From Candidatus Saccharibacteria bacterium (lineage in GTDB: Bacteria; Patescibacteriota; Saccharimonadia; Saccharimonadales; Saccharimonadaceae): a DNA stretch of 64,000 nucleotides. The translations under genes were made by a program, and so were the position numbers. Shown one piece after another: positions 24,842 through 34,707 of this stretch. The notes beneath the pieces were generated by a model. The model did not search any database, was not told where the DNA came from, and saw nothing but the letters and a program-made list of their open reading frames with translations. The stretch is taken from assembly GCA_016432585.1 (NCBI GenBank), contig CP066696.1:638113-702112 (forward strand), in the 5' to 3' direction. How positions within the stretch are numbered: the stretch's first letter is position 1; each line of letters begins with the position of its first letter.

Positions 24842-26281
24842 ATGCCTACCACTACACGTACTCGCTTCGCTCCAAGTCCAACAGGTTTTCTTCATGTTGG
24901 CAACATCCGCACCGGTCTTTTTGCGTACCTTGTCGCCCGACATGATGGCGGCAAGTTTATTTTGCGCCTTGAAGACACCGACAAAAAGCGCGAGGTAGAG
25001 GGAAGCGCTGACCATCTTTTGAAATGCCTTGACGTCCTTGGCATTCAGTACGACGAAGGCATCGAAATCGGTGGACCATACGAGCCCTACAAACAGAGCG
25101 ACCGCCTTGAAACATACAAGGTCTGGGCACAAAAGCTTATCGACATGGGGCGCGCCTACGCCGATCCCTACACACCAGATGAGATTCAGACATTTCGCGA
25201 CGAAGCCAAGGCAAACAAGCAGGCGTTTTTATACCGGCACCACCGCCCCGAAAACCCACCAGCCTGGGATGGCACCCAACCCCTTCGTTTTAAGTCTGAG
25301 CCAAAGGCCTACAACTGGCACGACGAAGTTATGGGTGAGCTCTCTACGGGCCCCGAAGTGATCGATGATTTTATTCTTATAAAGTCAGACGGCTACCCGA
25401 CCTATAATTTTGCACATATCGTTGATGATGCCGAAATGGAAATTACGCACATTATTCGTGGGCAAGAGTTTATTTCGAGTCAACCAAATTACCTCAATCT
25501 TTACGACGCGCTGCAAATCACCCCACCAATCTTCGCGACAATGCCACACATTTTAGGCGAAACAGGCGGTAAAAAACTTGGCAAGCGCGACGGAGCGAAA
25601 GATGTGCTCGACTACATTCGCGATGGTATTCTACCCGAAGCGTTAACGAACTTCATTGCCTCACTCGGCTGGAACGATGGCACCGAACAAGAAATCTTTA
25701 CCCACGAAGAACTAATAGAAAAGTTTACGCTCAACAGGGTACAGCGAAGCGGTGCACGTTTTGACGAACAACGCCTTCTATGGATGAACGGACAGTGGAT
25801 CCGTCGCCTAAGCCTCGACGATCTTTACCAGCGTGTTGAAGGCTTTTGGCCAGAAAGCGCCAATGGAAGCGATTCTGAATATAAAAAGCAGATCCTAAGC
25901 CTTGTTCAAGATCGCCTAAAAACCCTTCGCGACCTGCCTGTAATGACATCGTACTTTTTTGCCGAGCCAACTATCGACTGGGAAATGATAGCAACTAACA
26001 AGCAACTTAAAAAGCTAGAAAACAGCGAGGTAGCTTCACTTCTTACACAGGCCGCAAATGCCCTCGAGAATAGTGATTTCAAGCCTGAAACGCTGCAAAA
26101 TACACTCAACACATTACTCGAGACGACCGGCCAAAAGCCAGGCACGCTCTTTAGTCTTATTCGACTTGCCGTCAGCTGGGCACCGTTTAGCCCGGCACTA
26201 AACGACACGCTTGCCGCTATCGGCAAAGAAAACGCGCTTGCGCGTATTCGACAAGCCGCTCATCACGCAACAAATAGCTAG
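24842..26281 (+). CDS. gltX: Glutamyl-tRNA synthetase
   Basis: Charges tRNA-Glu (and probably tRNA-Gln for later amidation). 479 residues, standard. The HIGH-type signature is RFAPSPTGFLHVGNIRTGLFAYL. The KMSKS-type loop is KKLGKRDGA instead of the common KLSKRHGA. Rossmann landmarks LRLEDTDKKREVEGS, DGYPTYNFAHIVDDAEMEITHIIRGQEF and the helical anticodon domain at the C-terminus are present. Confidence 0.96.
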   Translation: MPTTTRTRFAPSPTGFLHVGNIRTGLFAYLVARHDGGKFILRLEDTDKKREVEGSADHLLKCLDVLGIQYDEGIEIGGPYEPYKQSDRLETYKVWAQKLIDMGRAYADPYTPDEIQTFRDEAKANKQAFLYRHHRPENPPAWDGTQPLRFKSEPKAYNWHDEVMGELSTGPEVIDDFILIKSDGYPTYNFAHIVDDAEMEITHIIRGQEFISSQPNYLNLYDALQITPPIFATMPHILGETGGKKLGKRDGAKDVLDYIRDGILPEALTNFIASLGWNDGTEQEIFTHEELIEKFTLNRVQRSGARFDEQRLLWMNGQWIRRLSLDDLYQRVEGFWPESANGSDSEYKKQILSLVQDRLKTLRDLPVMTSYFFAEPTIDWEMIATNKQLKKLENSEVASLLTQAANALENSDFKPETLQNTLNTLLETTGQKPGTLFSLIRLAVSWAPFSPALNDTLAAIGKENALARIRQAAHHATNS

Positions 26282-26312
26282 TCAAACCCTCTTATTCACA
26301 CGCTGCTTCTGT

Positions 26313-26318
26313 TATAAT
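26313..26318 (+). promoter_or_regulatory. -10 box of the DUF3048-kinase-regulator operon
   Basis: TGT-TATAAT, 10 nt before the ATG. The preceding CTTCTGT resembles CCTCTGT before the der box. Confidence 0.6.
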
Positions 26319-26328
26319 AACCACAAGC

Positions 26329-27429
26329 ATGAAGGACGAAACTAAGCAGTCTCGAATCCGTCAATTCTTTCGCCGCCTACGGCAATGGATTGTATCGCAC
26401 CGAGTCGCTTCGCTGGCGATAGGGGGTTCTATTTTGGTGCTCATTGCTGCCGGCATTACTTTTGCGCTTTTGTCGCAAAAAATGCCCGAAATCGAGCATT
26501 ACACACCGACCCCTATTGCGAAGATCGATGACAAGCCACTCTACTATTCGCCACTCACAGGCCTAGCCGTTTCCAGCGAGGCTGAAACAAAAATGCCCGT
26601 AACAGCAATCATGATAGAAAACAGCCCCGACGCCAGGCCGCAATCTGGGTTAAAAAAGTCGGGTATTGTGTACGAAGCCATTGCCGAAGGTGGTATTACT
26701 CGATTTCTCACACTCCACCAGCAAGATAAGCCTCAACTTATTGGACCCGTTCGCAGTCTCCGCATGTACTATGTGGATTGGCTCGCCCCATACAATGCCA
26801 GCGTCGCACATATCGGTGGCAGCGCTGCCGCGCTCAAAGAAGTCCGTAGCGGAAAGTACCGTGATATCGACCAGTTCTTCAACAGCGCTTACTACTGGCG
26901 TTCAACCGACCGCTACGCACCGCACAATGTCTACACCAGCTTCAAAAAACTCGACGCATTAAATAAGGCAAAAGGATACAAAACCTCTACCTTTACAGGG
27001 TTTTCGCGAACCGACGAAAAGCCAGCTGAAAAAGTAACGGCAAATTCGGTAACAATTAACTTCAGTGGACCGCTATTCAACACCAGCTACAAATACGACA
27101 AAAAGAATAACCGCTACACTCGCTACATAGCCGGCGCACCACACAAAGACCGCGAAGATGGCACTATTACACCAAAGGTCGTCATCGCCATGAAAGTCAG
27201 CATGCAACGCGTGTTCGAAGATGGCTATCGCGAAGCAATTAAAACGACTGGTAGTGGTGAAGCGATTATATTCCAAAATGGAACCGCCCAAAAGGTTAAG
27301 TGGTACAAGGCATCACGAGCATCGCAAATTACATTCACCGACTCCAAGGGCGTTGACGTGCCTCTTGCACGAGGACAAACCTGGATTGCAGCCGTTCCAA
27401 CCAGCGGTGGAGGCGTCTCATGGAAGTAA
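26329..27429 (+). CDS. DUF3048 domain membrane-anchored protein
   Basis: 366 residues. The basic N-terminus and one helix (VASLAIGGSILVLIAAGITFAL) anchor an extracellular DUF3048 module (YerB-like): AIMIENSPDARPQSGL, VYEAIAEGGITRFLTLHQ, GPVRSLRMYYVDWL, and a C-terminal part with SVTINFSG and MKVSMQRVFEDGYREA. Its stop overlaps the kinase start by 10 nt (ATGGAAGTAA), so the two are coupled. The extracellular domain may be the sensory partner of the kinase; this is inference from context. Confidence 0.85.
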   Translation: MKDETKQSRIRQFFRRLRQWIVSHRVASLAIGGSILVLIAAGITFALLSQKMPEIEHYTPTPIAKIDDKPLYYSPLTGLAVSSEAETKMPVTAIMIENSPDARPQSGLKKSGIVYEAIAEGGITRFLTLHQQDKPQLIGPVRSLRMYYVDWLAPYNASVAHIGGSAAALKEVRSGKYRDIDQFFNSAYYWRSTDRYAPHNVYTSFKKLDALNKAKGYKTSTFTGFSRTDEKPAEKVTANSVTINFSGPLFNTSYKYDKKNNRYTRYIAGAPHKDREDGTITPKVVIAMKVSMQRVFEDGYREAIKTTGSGEAIIFQNGTAQKVKWYKASRASQITFTDSKGVDVPLARGQTWIAAVPTSGGGVSWK

Positions 27430-28967
27430 AAAAGCAGGCCGAAAAAGCACAGGGCATGATCCGTTCGTACTGGCCACGCTTCAAAATGCACGCCACACTA
27501 ACAACCATTCTTATGCAGGTAGCGGGCACGCTCGCTGTTGGGTTTGCCCTTATTGCAACCAACGTTACGGTGCCAACAACGTCTTTTTGGATTATTCTTC
27601 TGGCGATCCTCACTAGCTCGATCGGCATAAACCTACTACTTATCAATATTCTTACCGCACCCCTTAAGGATCTTACAAGCGCTCTCACGCATGTATCCGG
27701 CGAGCCGACAATTGTCACGCCTCCAAACCCTAACGCGCAGCATTTTGAACGCGACGGATTCAAGCCACTTTTGCAATTAATCTATGAACTTGCGGCAAAA
27801 AAAGACAAAGCCGAAGACGTCGCCGAAAAAGATGATCCTGAAACGGATTTTCCAACAGCGCTTAACAACGCATCGATCGGGTTTATCGTACTAAACACCA
27901 AACAAGAGGTCATTTACGCCAACGACAAGGCGCCAGTTCACACCGATCCAAAAGGGAAAAGGATAATCGACCTTCTGTTTGACGAACAGCCCACCCTACA
28001 AGATTGGCTAAAGGACTGCGAAGACCACGCGGTTCATGCCGAAAACAGCTGGCAACGTATTGCAAACAAGGTAACTGGCGAGGAAGGGCGAAGAATCTAC
28101 GACGTTACGGCATCCTACCAAAAAGGAAGCGAAGCCGAGGTTGTGCTTGCGCTTTTTGAGCGTACCTCCGAATACCAGCCCGAAGACGATGATCTCGACT
28201 TTATCGCGTTCGCCGCGCACGAGCTTCGCGGACCAATTACCGTTATTCGTGGCTACCTAGACGTTCTGGGCGACGAACTAGAGGAGAAACTCGACGAAGA
28301 TCAGCTCGAACTGTTAAAACGACTTGTTGTTTCTGCTAACCGCCTCAGTAGCTACGTCAATAATATTCTCAACGCATCGCGCTACGACCGTCGCCACCTC
28401 AAGGTACATCTTCGCGAAGATGCAATCGCGGATATTTACGATACGATCAGCGACGATATGCAGCTGCGCGCAGCAAGTCAAAACCGCATGCTCACCGTGC
28501 AATTTCCAGATAATCTGCCGACAATTGCCGCAGACCGTGCAAGCGTTAGCGAGGTGCTTTCTAATCTTATCGACAACGCGATTAAATACAGCAATGAAGG
28601 TGGCTTGGTCGCTGTTACCGCAAAAGCCGACGGGGAATTTATCAAGGTTTCCGTAGAAGACCACGGCATCGGGATGCCAGGTAGCGTCGTTAGTAACCTG
28701 TTTCACAAATTCTATCGCTCACACCGATCACGCGAAACGGTCGCAGGAACCGGCATCGGGCTTTACATTAGTAAGGCAATTGTTGAGTCACATGGTGGTA
28801 AAATAGAAGTGCGAAGCGCCGAAGGCTCTGGATCGACATTTGAGTTCAGTCTTCCGATATACAGCACAGTGGCAGCAAAGCTCGGCGCAAACGACAACAG
28901 CAACGAAGGCCTCATCGAACACAACGAAGACGGCTGGATTAAGAACCACGCTATGTACAGGGGGTAA
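27420..28967 (+). CDS. Membrane sensor histidine kinase
   Basis: 515 residues. Two N-terminal helices (LTTILMQVAGTLAVGFALIA and WIILLAILTSSIGINLLLI) with a tiny external loop, a PAS-like region (ALNNASIGFIVLNTKQEVIYAND), HisKA with FIAFAAHELRGPITVIRGYL (phosphoacceptor His about 266), and a HATPase domain with NLIDNAIKYS, EDHGIGMPG and GTGIGLYISKAI. The very short external loop makes it likely that signals come from the membrane or from the neighbouring DUF3048 protein. It is followed 2 nt later by the response regulator. Confidence 0.93.
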   Translation: MEVKKQAEKAQGMIRSYWPRFKMHATLTTILMQVAGTLAVGFALIATNVTVPTTSFWIILLAILTSSIGINLLLINILTAPLKDLTSALTHVSGEPTIVTPPNPNAQHFERDGFKPLLQLIYELAAKKDKAEDVAEKDDPETDFPTALNNASIGFIVLNTKQEVIYANDKAPVHTDPKGKRIIDLLFDEQPTLQDWLKDCEDHAVHAENSWQRIANKVTGEEGRRIYDVTASYQKGSEAEVVLALFERTSEYQPEDDDLDFIAFAAHELRGPITVIRGYLDVLGDELEEKLDEDQLELLKRLVVSANRLSSYVNNILNASRYDRRHLKVHLREDAIADIYDTISDDMQLRAASQNRMLTVQFPDNLPTIAADRASVSEVLSNLIDNAIKYSNEGGLVAVTAKADGEFIKVSVEDHGIGMPGSVVSNLFHKFYRSHRSRETVAGTGIGLYISKAIVESHGGKIEVRSAEGSGSTFEFSLPIYSTVAAKLGANDNSNEGLIEHNEDGWIKNHAMYRG

Positions 28968-28969
28968 TT

Positions 28970-29365
28970 ATGGCAATTAAAACAATTCTGTGTATCGAAG
29001 ATGACCGTTTTATTGGCGAGATGTATGTAAGAAGCCTTAAAAAGGCGGGGTACGATGTCGACTGGATGGTCGACGGCAACGATGGCCTTGTTGCCGCCCG
29101 CAATAAACAGTACGACCTTATATTACTTGACATCATGCTTCCCGAACGACGGGGGAGCGAAATCTTGGCCGCACTGCGCGGCGGCGACGAAGATCTTATT
29201 CCAAAGACACGAGTTGTTGTGTTAACCAACTTCGATCAAGACGACGAATCACGAGCAGCCATGCAGCATAACGCCGACGCCTATCTTATTAAGGCCGAAA
29301 TAACGCCGAAAAAGCTACTCGCCGTTATCGAAAAGTTAAACGATCTCCCGGCTCAAACCCTTTAA
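28970..29365 (+). CDS. Stand-alone response regulator (receiver domain only)
   Basis: 131 residues, receiver domain with no output domain. Acidic pair ED-D in LCIEDDRF, phosphoacceptor Asp in DLILLDIMLPERRG (about residue 50), Thr switch in VVVLTNFD and Lys in AYLIKAEI. It probably works through protein contacts, or a diguanylate or anti-sigma partner elsewhere. Its 3' end overlaps the convergent TrmB-like gene by 30 nt. Confidence 0.92.
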   Translation: MAIKTILCIEDDRFIGEMYVRSLKKAGYDVDWMVDGNDGLVAARNKQYDLILLDIMLPERRGSEILAALRGGDEDLIPKTRVVVLTNFDQDDESRAAMQHNADAYLIKAEITPKKLLAVIEKLNDLPAQTL

Positions 29366-30154
29366 GTCGTCGACAGGCAATCCCTGACTCCAAAGCATTT
29401 CAAAAAACTGCCGCTGCGAATCGGCGATTTCTTGGTTGTACATTTCCACTCCAAAAATCTCTCCATCTTTCCAGTTATAGTACGCCGTTACGTCATCGTA
29501 AATCACGACAGAATGGGTAATTAAAAACACACCGTCGGGCAAATAGCGCGACTGCCACGAGGCTAGCCGCTCGTTCGAGTGCTTACCGTACCAATCTTGC
29601 TGGGTTTTTATAAAATTATCATTAATAATGCCACGAAACTTCAATCCTCGTTCGTTGCATGTTCGCGCCCATCGCTCAAAAAACGCAAGATTTGTACGAA
29701 TCTGCATATTTTCGTAGAGTATCGCGAGGTTCTCGCTTTTACCTTTTGTTTGATTCCAATACATTTGCTTCAGGCCGTCATCGCCTTTATAAAACTGTAT
29801 CCTTGTCGCTGGCGCGTTATCTGCAGCTTTCGTAAGCGTCGCGTGGAGCTGTGTCAATTCGGTTTGCAGGTCTTTTAGGTCTTGCTCTTTTTTCGCAATC
29901 AGCACCTGAAGATTAGTAATTGGAGCCGCTCGAAAAATATTCTTTTTGTACTGGACCTCGACCTCTATAAGGTTGCTCGCAAGCATTTCGTCCATTAGCC
30001 GGTAAATCCGAGTCCTCTCGACACCAGAGTGTCGCGACAAGTCGGATATTGATTGCGGACCGTAGGCATGAAGTGCCAAGTAAATATCGGCGATTTCTGC
30101 GCTAAGACCAAGTTTAAAAAAGTAGGCGCGTATCACCTGAGTATTGTTAAACAT
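29336..30154 (-). CDS. TrmB-family transcriptional regulator
   Basis: 272 residues from the ATG at 30154 (MFNNTQVIRAYFF); a GTG at 30172 would extend it by six. The N-terminal winged helix LSAEIADIYLALHAYGPQSISDLSRHSGVERTRIYRLMDEML is the TrmB DNA-binding module. A coiled coil (VLIAKKEQDLKDLQTELTQLH) and an effector-type region (FYKGDDGLKQMYWNQTKGKSENLAILYENMQI) follow. TrmB proteins usually sense sugars or other small ligands. Single gene; target unknown. Confidence 0.85.
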   Translation of the reverse strand: MFNNTQVIRAYFFKLGLSAEIADIYLALHAYGPQSISDLSRHSGVERTRIYRLMDEMLASNLIEVEVQYKKNIFRAAPITNLQVLIAKKEQDLKDLQTELTQLHATLTKAADNAPATRIQFYKGDDGLKQMYWNQTKGKSENLAILYENMQIRTNLAFFERWARTCNERGLKFRGIINDNFIKTQQDWYGKHSNERLASWQSRYLPDGVFLITHSVVIYDDVTAYYNWKDGEIFGVEMYNQEIADSQRQFFEMLWSQGLPVDDLKGLSREIV

Positions 30155-30279
30155 GCCTTCTATTTTTAACACCTGTGCACTTTTTGCGCAACAGATATAA
30201 ACAATCTCCCACCCACGCTACACTCTAAATCGTTAGAAAAACGCGAAGATATTCGCTACATACGAAAAGGAGAGCTGAC

Positions 30280-31089
30280 ATGAGTGAGCGTATTTCATCA
30301 TGGAAAAATTTTGAGCATGACGACAATAAAATAGTAAGAGAAGCCGATAAGGTTGGGGATCAGGCACTTGATATTGTCGACAGAAGGTACGGATGCGGCT
30401 ACCCGTCGTGGCGACCAGGCTCTCATGAACTGTCGTACCACAACGGCCACCACGCTAGGGCAGTAGGCGACGCAGCGCTAAAAGTATGTACACGCATGGG
30501 ACTATCCAGGCCAGAGCTTGCCGTCGCCAAGGCCGCAGGGTATTCCCACGACCTGGTGCAGCTAAAAGGGCGCGGCCGAGACGAGAACGAAAGCGCCGAG
30601 TGGTTTGAGGGTCAGCTCGAACGCGCGCGGGTATTCCCGGAGCCTCTCCGACATATTGGCGGCCTTGCAATCAAGGGAACGGAGCCTATTTTTTCTGGAA
30701 AGCGAATAGTCGGACAGATGGCAACCCGGCTTGATTACCCAGATAAAGACGCACGCCTCCTTGGCCTTGGCGTCGCTTGTGGGGACTTTGGCGAGCTTTA
30801 TACACCGGAAGGTCCTTTGTTGTCGCATCAATTATTTAGAGAAATCAAAGGAATGCCAAGAGAGCAGAATATTCCGTTTGATGAAATTACCGATTTTCAA
30901 CGTGGACAAGTACAGTTACTCGAGACGTACAAATATCCTCACCCTACAGGTGAAAGCACGCTCGCAACACATCGCCGCCAGGTGACAACATTTGCTAAAA
31001 CGATTCTCCGCCAACTTGAAAGTGGCACAATTGAATCGTGGCCAGAGTTAATCGAGCGCGACATGTCTTTCATTCGTCAGCTTAGATAG
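30280..31089 (+). CDS. HD-domain phosphohydrolase-like protein
   Basis: 269 residues. Metal ligands in SYHNGHHARAV (first His pair), then GYSHDLVQ (the H-D pair), and an additional acidic site in GVACGDFGEL, following the order of HD/PDEase domains. AAAAGGAGA lies 8 nt before the ATG and TACACT at about 30219-30224 supports a leadered transcript. Substrate unknown; nucleotide or cyclic-nucleotide hydrolysis is possible. Its last 13 nt overlap the convergent ackA gene. Confidence 0.8.
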   Translation: MSERISSWKNFEHDDNKIVREADKVGDQALDIVDRRYGCGYPSWRPGSHELSYHNGHHARAVGDAALKVCTRMGLSRPELAVAKAAGYSHDLVQLKGRGRDENESAEWFEGQLERARVFPEPLRHIGGLAIKGTEPIFSGKRIVGQMATRLDYPDKDARLLGLGVACGDFGELYTPEGPLLSHQLFREIKGMPREQNIPFDEITDFQRGQVQLLETYKYPHPTGESTLATHRRQVTTFAKTILRQLESGTIESWPELIERDMSFIRQLR

Positions 31090-32258
31090 TCAAGACGACG
31101 AGCCATTTCGTCAGCCTCGTTTGCGGTAACCACCCAAATAGGCGAGCACCCTGCGTGATTGATATCTGTCACCACCTTACTTGCCGTGCAGTTTTTGTTA
31201 GCTGTCTCATCAAGGACAAAACTAAGATAGTGAAGCTTTTCTATAACGCGTTCACGAATTGGCGCAGAGCGTTCACCAACAGTTCCGGTAAATACGATTG
31301 CATCAGCCCCATCAAGCACGCCCGCCATTTGGCCAATTGTTTTTTGAACACTGTGAACATATGTCGATAATGCCAGTTGCGCACGAGTATCGCCCGCAGC
31401 CTCACGCTCTAACAGCTCGCGAATATCCGACGAGCCGCCAAGACCTAAAAGACCGCTCTCGGTATTGAGATGTTTCTCGAGCCCCCCATCGTTTAAGCCA
31501 CACACATCCCGCAGGACGCGTGTTGCCGTAGGGTCGATCGAGCCACTTCGTGTACTCATGATAATCCCTTCAAGCGGCGAGTAGCCCATAGAAGTATCCA
31601 TACTTTCGCCTTTATAAACGGCCGTAACACTGGCGCCACTGCCCAGGTGACAAACGATAAGTTTCTCGGGCAGTTTTCCGGCTTTCGTTAACTGTCGCAC
31701 AGCAGACGCCACCGAAAGACCATGGTAGCCAAATCGTTTAATATCGAACCGGTCGGCTATTTCTAGCGAGATACCATAATTCCAGGCATAATCGGGCTTC
31801 GTGATATGATACGCGCTATCCGAAACACCGACAATAGTAGCGGCGTCAAACTGCCGGCGAAGCGTTTCGATTTCTTCGAGTGTGGCTGCGATATGAAGGG
31901 GAGCTCGCGCCTTTGCGGCGGCAAGTTCAGCAATAAAGCCGTCATCAACAATACGATCGGCCAAAAAATACGCACCTGGCGCAACCACGCGCACCCCAAC
32001 CTTTTCAACGACATCATCGCTGGTCATTACCTTGCGCTTTTGCAAGATAGCAAGCACTAGCGAGGCACATTGATCAAAATGTCGTATGTCCACATCTTCA
32101 CTATAAGAATCTGCACCGCGTATTAGTGTGCAGATTATTTTTCCACGAGACCACTCAAAATGAAGTGTCGCCCGCAAGGCCGCGCCCTCATAAAGCGCGT
32201 ACTTGCGACTGGCACTCCCAGGGTTCGCTATTAAGCTGAACGAGCCGGCCACACCCAT
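31077..32258 (-). CDS. ackA: Acetate kinase
   Basis: Makes ATP and acetate from acetyl phosphate. 393 residues. The first loop reads LIANPGSASRKYALYEG (normally NAGSSSLKF). Catalytic pieces persist: CHLGSGASVTAV, MSTRSGSIDPTATR with the active Arg, VFTGTVGERS and the C-terminal Glu in TANEADEMARR. It overlaps the end of xfp by 28 nt, so both are one operon. With phosphoketolase it forms the acetyl-phosphate to ATP branch. The divergence is greater than in typical AckA but no key residue is lost. Confidence 0.9.
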   Translation of the reverse strand: MGVAGSFSLIANPGSASRKYALYEGAALRATLHFEWSRGKIICTLIRGADSYSEDVDIRHFDQCASLVLAILQKRKVMTSDDVVEKVGVRVVAPGAYFLADRIVDDGFIAELAAAKARAPLHIAATLEEIETLRRQFDAATIVGVSDSAYHITKPDYAWNYGISLEIADRFDIKRFGYHGLSVASAVRQLTKAGKLPEKLIVCHLGSGASVTAVYKGESMDTSMGYSPLEGIIMSTRSGSIDPTATRVLRDVCGLNDGGLEKHLNTESGLLGLGGSSDIRELLEREAAGDTRAQLALSTYVHSVQKTIGQMAGVLDGADAIVFTGTVGERSAPIRERVIEKLHYLSFVLDETANKNCTASKVVTDINHAGCSPIWVVTANEADEMARRLDYLS

Positions 32259-34582
32259 GCATCAATCTCTGGTATATCAATACCATGCACCTTAATATAT
32301 TCCGTATTGTCGTCAAGTTTCTTTTGGTAGGTGTCGATAACGCGCCTGGCCTCCTCCTCAGAGATTCGCCCGGTAACAGCAAGCTTTTCAAACGCCGCCA
32401 TAACCAAGTGATACCTACTGGTGCGGTTACGGACGTGCATGTCAAATGGTGTCGTCGTGCTACCGTTCTCGATATAACCACGGATATCAAATCGCCCGGG
32501 GTGGTGGGTGTAGTTGAACAGTATCGATTTCATTGTCTCTGGGTAACCGTGGAAGTTCAAGATTACCGGCTTGTCCGAAGTAAAGCTGCGCTCAAAGCCT
32601 TCTTGTGGCACACAAAGGCCGCCCCGGCCCAGTCCACAACTCGTGAGCGAGCTAATATTCACACAGCGCACCCTAATATCCGGATTTTCTTGGTTAATGA
32701 GGTCGATTGCCGCCATAACTTCCTTCATAGGATAGTCACCAGCACCCGCCAAAACGATATCCGGGTTCTCGTCGCTGGCAAAATCCCAAACCATAAGCCC
32801 TGCTTCTAGTTGTTTTTCAGCAAGTGCGGGCGTCAGCCAACGTGGTTCTTGAGTTTTTCCAGCAATCAGTACATTGATTTTTTGCACACTCTCAAGCATA
32901 TGCTTCAAAACGACAAGGGTCGTGTTGCCATCGGCAGGAAAGTACACATCGACAAAATCACCCTGGCGACGCAGCGCGTCATCGATAAATCCAGGGTTTT
33001 GGTGACTCAACCCGTTGTGGTCTTGCCGCCAGCCAGAACTCGTAAGGATATAGTTGAGCGACGGAACTTCTCCTCGCCATTCGACGTTGCGGGCGTGGTT
33101 AAGAAACTTCGCATACTGATCCATCATGCTCACGATCACCTGAATAAACGCTTCGTAACTTGCAAAGATACCATGGCGTCCGGTAAGAACATACCCCTGA
33201 ATCAATCCCTGAAGGTTATGTTCGCTCAACATTTCCATAACCCGGCCATCGCGGGAAAGATCTTTGTCCCAATCCATAATCGGCCACTGCCATGCACGGG
33301 AAGTCTCGCTAAACACCGCATCGAGCTTATTCGAATACGTTTCGTCTGGCGACATAAGACGAAAGTTTTTATTGTGCGCGTTTAGTTTGAAAACTTCGGT
33401 GAGATACTCGCCGGCACGACGCATACTACTGCTACCAATAGTGCCTGGAATTTCAGCATCCTCGGCGTATTTTGCGGCATCTGGCAAAATAAGAGGCTTG
33501 TAAACAGGATCGCCACCAAGTGCGTGAGGCGTCATGCCTATACGGTCTTCGAGGCGGTCGGGTAGAATATCTTTTACAAAATCACCAAACCCGGTCTCAC
33601 GGCTAAATAACTCGCTAATATTGTATGAGTGCAGCCATTCGTTTAGTAGTTTTAGTTGGTTTTCGTCGCTTTTCGCCTCGGTAAGAACCACCTGGTGCGA
33701 AAGGCAGTTACCCTCGATCTTGTCACCGTTTAGTTCTTTAACGCCAGTCCAGCCCTTCAGCGTGCGCATGATAATCATTGGCATGTGCGGGGTTGTGTCG
33801 GGGTCGCTTTCACGAATCTCTTTTATCAGACCGTGCGCCCACTCTAGCGCGTCACTCATGAGTTGATGGTGATTATCGGAGGTCGTAACATCCACGATTC
33901 GCGGACTATACCCGTATCCAATAAATAACGACGTAAGTTCGGCATCGCTCATGCGACCAAACACCGTAGGGGCCGAGATCTTGTATCCGTTCAGGTGAAG
34001 AATAGGCAAAACTGCGCCATCTTTACGCGGGTTGATAAGTTTATTTAAGTGCCATGATCCCGCGGTCGGCCCAGTCTCAGCCTCGCCGTCACCTACCAAG
34101 CATGCAACCAAAAGATCCGGGTTATCAAGCACCGCTCCGTAGCTTGTCGAAAGGGAATAGCCCAACTCACCACCCTCTAAAATAACGCCAGGCGTGCCGG
34201 GGTTGGAATGGCTCGGAAAACCATATGGCCAGCTAAACTGCTGACACATGTATTCGATACCTTCGAGAGTTTGCGGTACTTCTGGATAAAAATTACTCAG
34301 CGTACCCTCAAGAAAAAGATTCGCTTGCAGGGCAGGAAAGGCGTGCCCTGGGCCAAGTACGAACATCATATCTTGCTGATGTTTTTTTGCCAGACGGCTA
34401 AGGTGCGCATAGGCAAAGTTAACCCCCGGTCCGCTACCCCAGTGTCCTAGCAGGCGAGGCTTTACGTCGTCAAACGTAAGATCCCGCTCCATAAGTAAGT
34501 TGTCTTGTAAAAAAATCTGCGCCGCCGTGAGGTAGTTTGCCACACGTAAATATTTATCGATAGATGTAAAATTTTCGTTCAT
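32231..34582 (-). CDS. xfp: Xylulose-5-phosphate/fructose-6-phosphate phosphoketolase
   Basis: Cleaves xylulose-5-P or fructose-6-P to acetyl phosphate plus a triose or tetrose phosphate. 783 residues from the ATG at 34582 (MNENFTSIDKYL), preferred over a frame reaching 34645. Family landmarks: LLGHWGSGPGVNFAYAHLSRL, GPGHAFPALQANLFLEG, HSNPGTPGVILEGGELGYSLS, the ThDP motif VGDGEAETGPTAGSWHLNK, and SSGWRQDHNGLSHQNPGF. TATAAT (34597-34602) lies 14 nt upstream. An upstream CRP-like site suggests carbon- or cAMP-type control. Confidence 0.96.
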   Translation of the reverse strand: MNENFTSIDKYLRVANYLTAAQIFLQDNLLMERDLTFDDVKPRLLGHWGSGPGVNFAYAHLSRLAKKHQQDMMFVLGPGHAFPALQANLFLEGTLSNFYPEVPQTLEGIEYMCQQFSWPYGFPSHSNPGTPGVILEGGELGYSLSTSYGAVLDNPDLLVACLVGDGEAETGPTAGSWHLNKLINPRKDGAVLPILHLNGYKISAPTVFGRMSDAELTSLFIGYGYSPRIVDVTTSDNHHQLMSDALEWAHGLIKEIRESDPDTTPHMPMIIMRTLKGWTGVKELNGDKIEGNCLSHQVVLTEAKSDENQLKLLNEWLHSYNISELFSRETGFGDFVKDILPDRLEDRIGMTPHALGGDPVYKPLILPDAAKYAEDAEIPGTIGSSSMRRAGEYLTEVFKLNAHNKNFRLMSPDETYSNKLDAVFSETSRAWQWPIMDWDKDLSRDGRVMEMLSEHNLQGLIQGYVLTGRHGIFASYEAFIQVIVSMMDQYAKFLNHARNVEWRGEVPSLNYILTSSGWRQDHNGLSHQNPGFIDDALRRQGDFVDVYFPADGNTTLVVLKHMLESVQKINVLIAGKTQEPRWLTPALAEKQLEAGLMVWDFASDENPDIVLAGAGDYPMKEVMAAIDLINQENPDIRVRCVNISSLTSCGLGRGGLCVPQEGFERSFTSDKPVILNFHGYPETMKSILFNYTHHPGRFDIRGYIENGSTTTPFDMHVRNRTSRYHLVMAAFEKLAVTGRISEEEARRVIDTYQKKLDDNTEYIKVHGIDIPEIDAWVWPARSA

Positions 34583-34707
34583 AATGCTTATGTTTATTAT
34601 ACCCCTTATATTTCCCGAGAGGAAATTGATTAAAAATAATGACATTTTGTAGCCACATGTAACAAAGCACGCTATTCGTCGTGTTCACAGATACGTCATC
34701 CGCGTAA

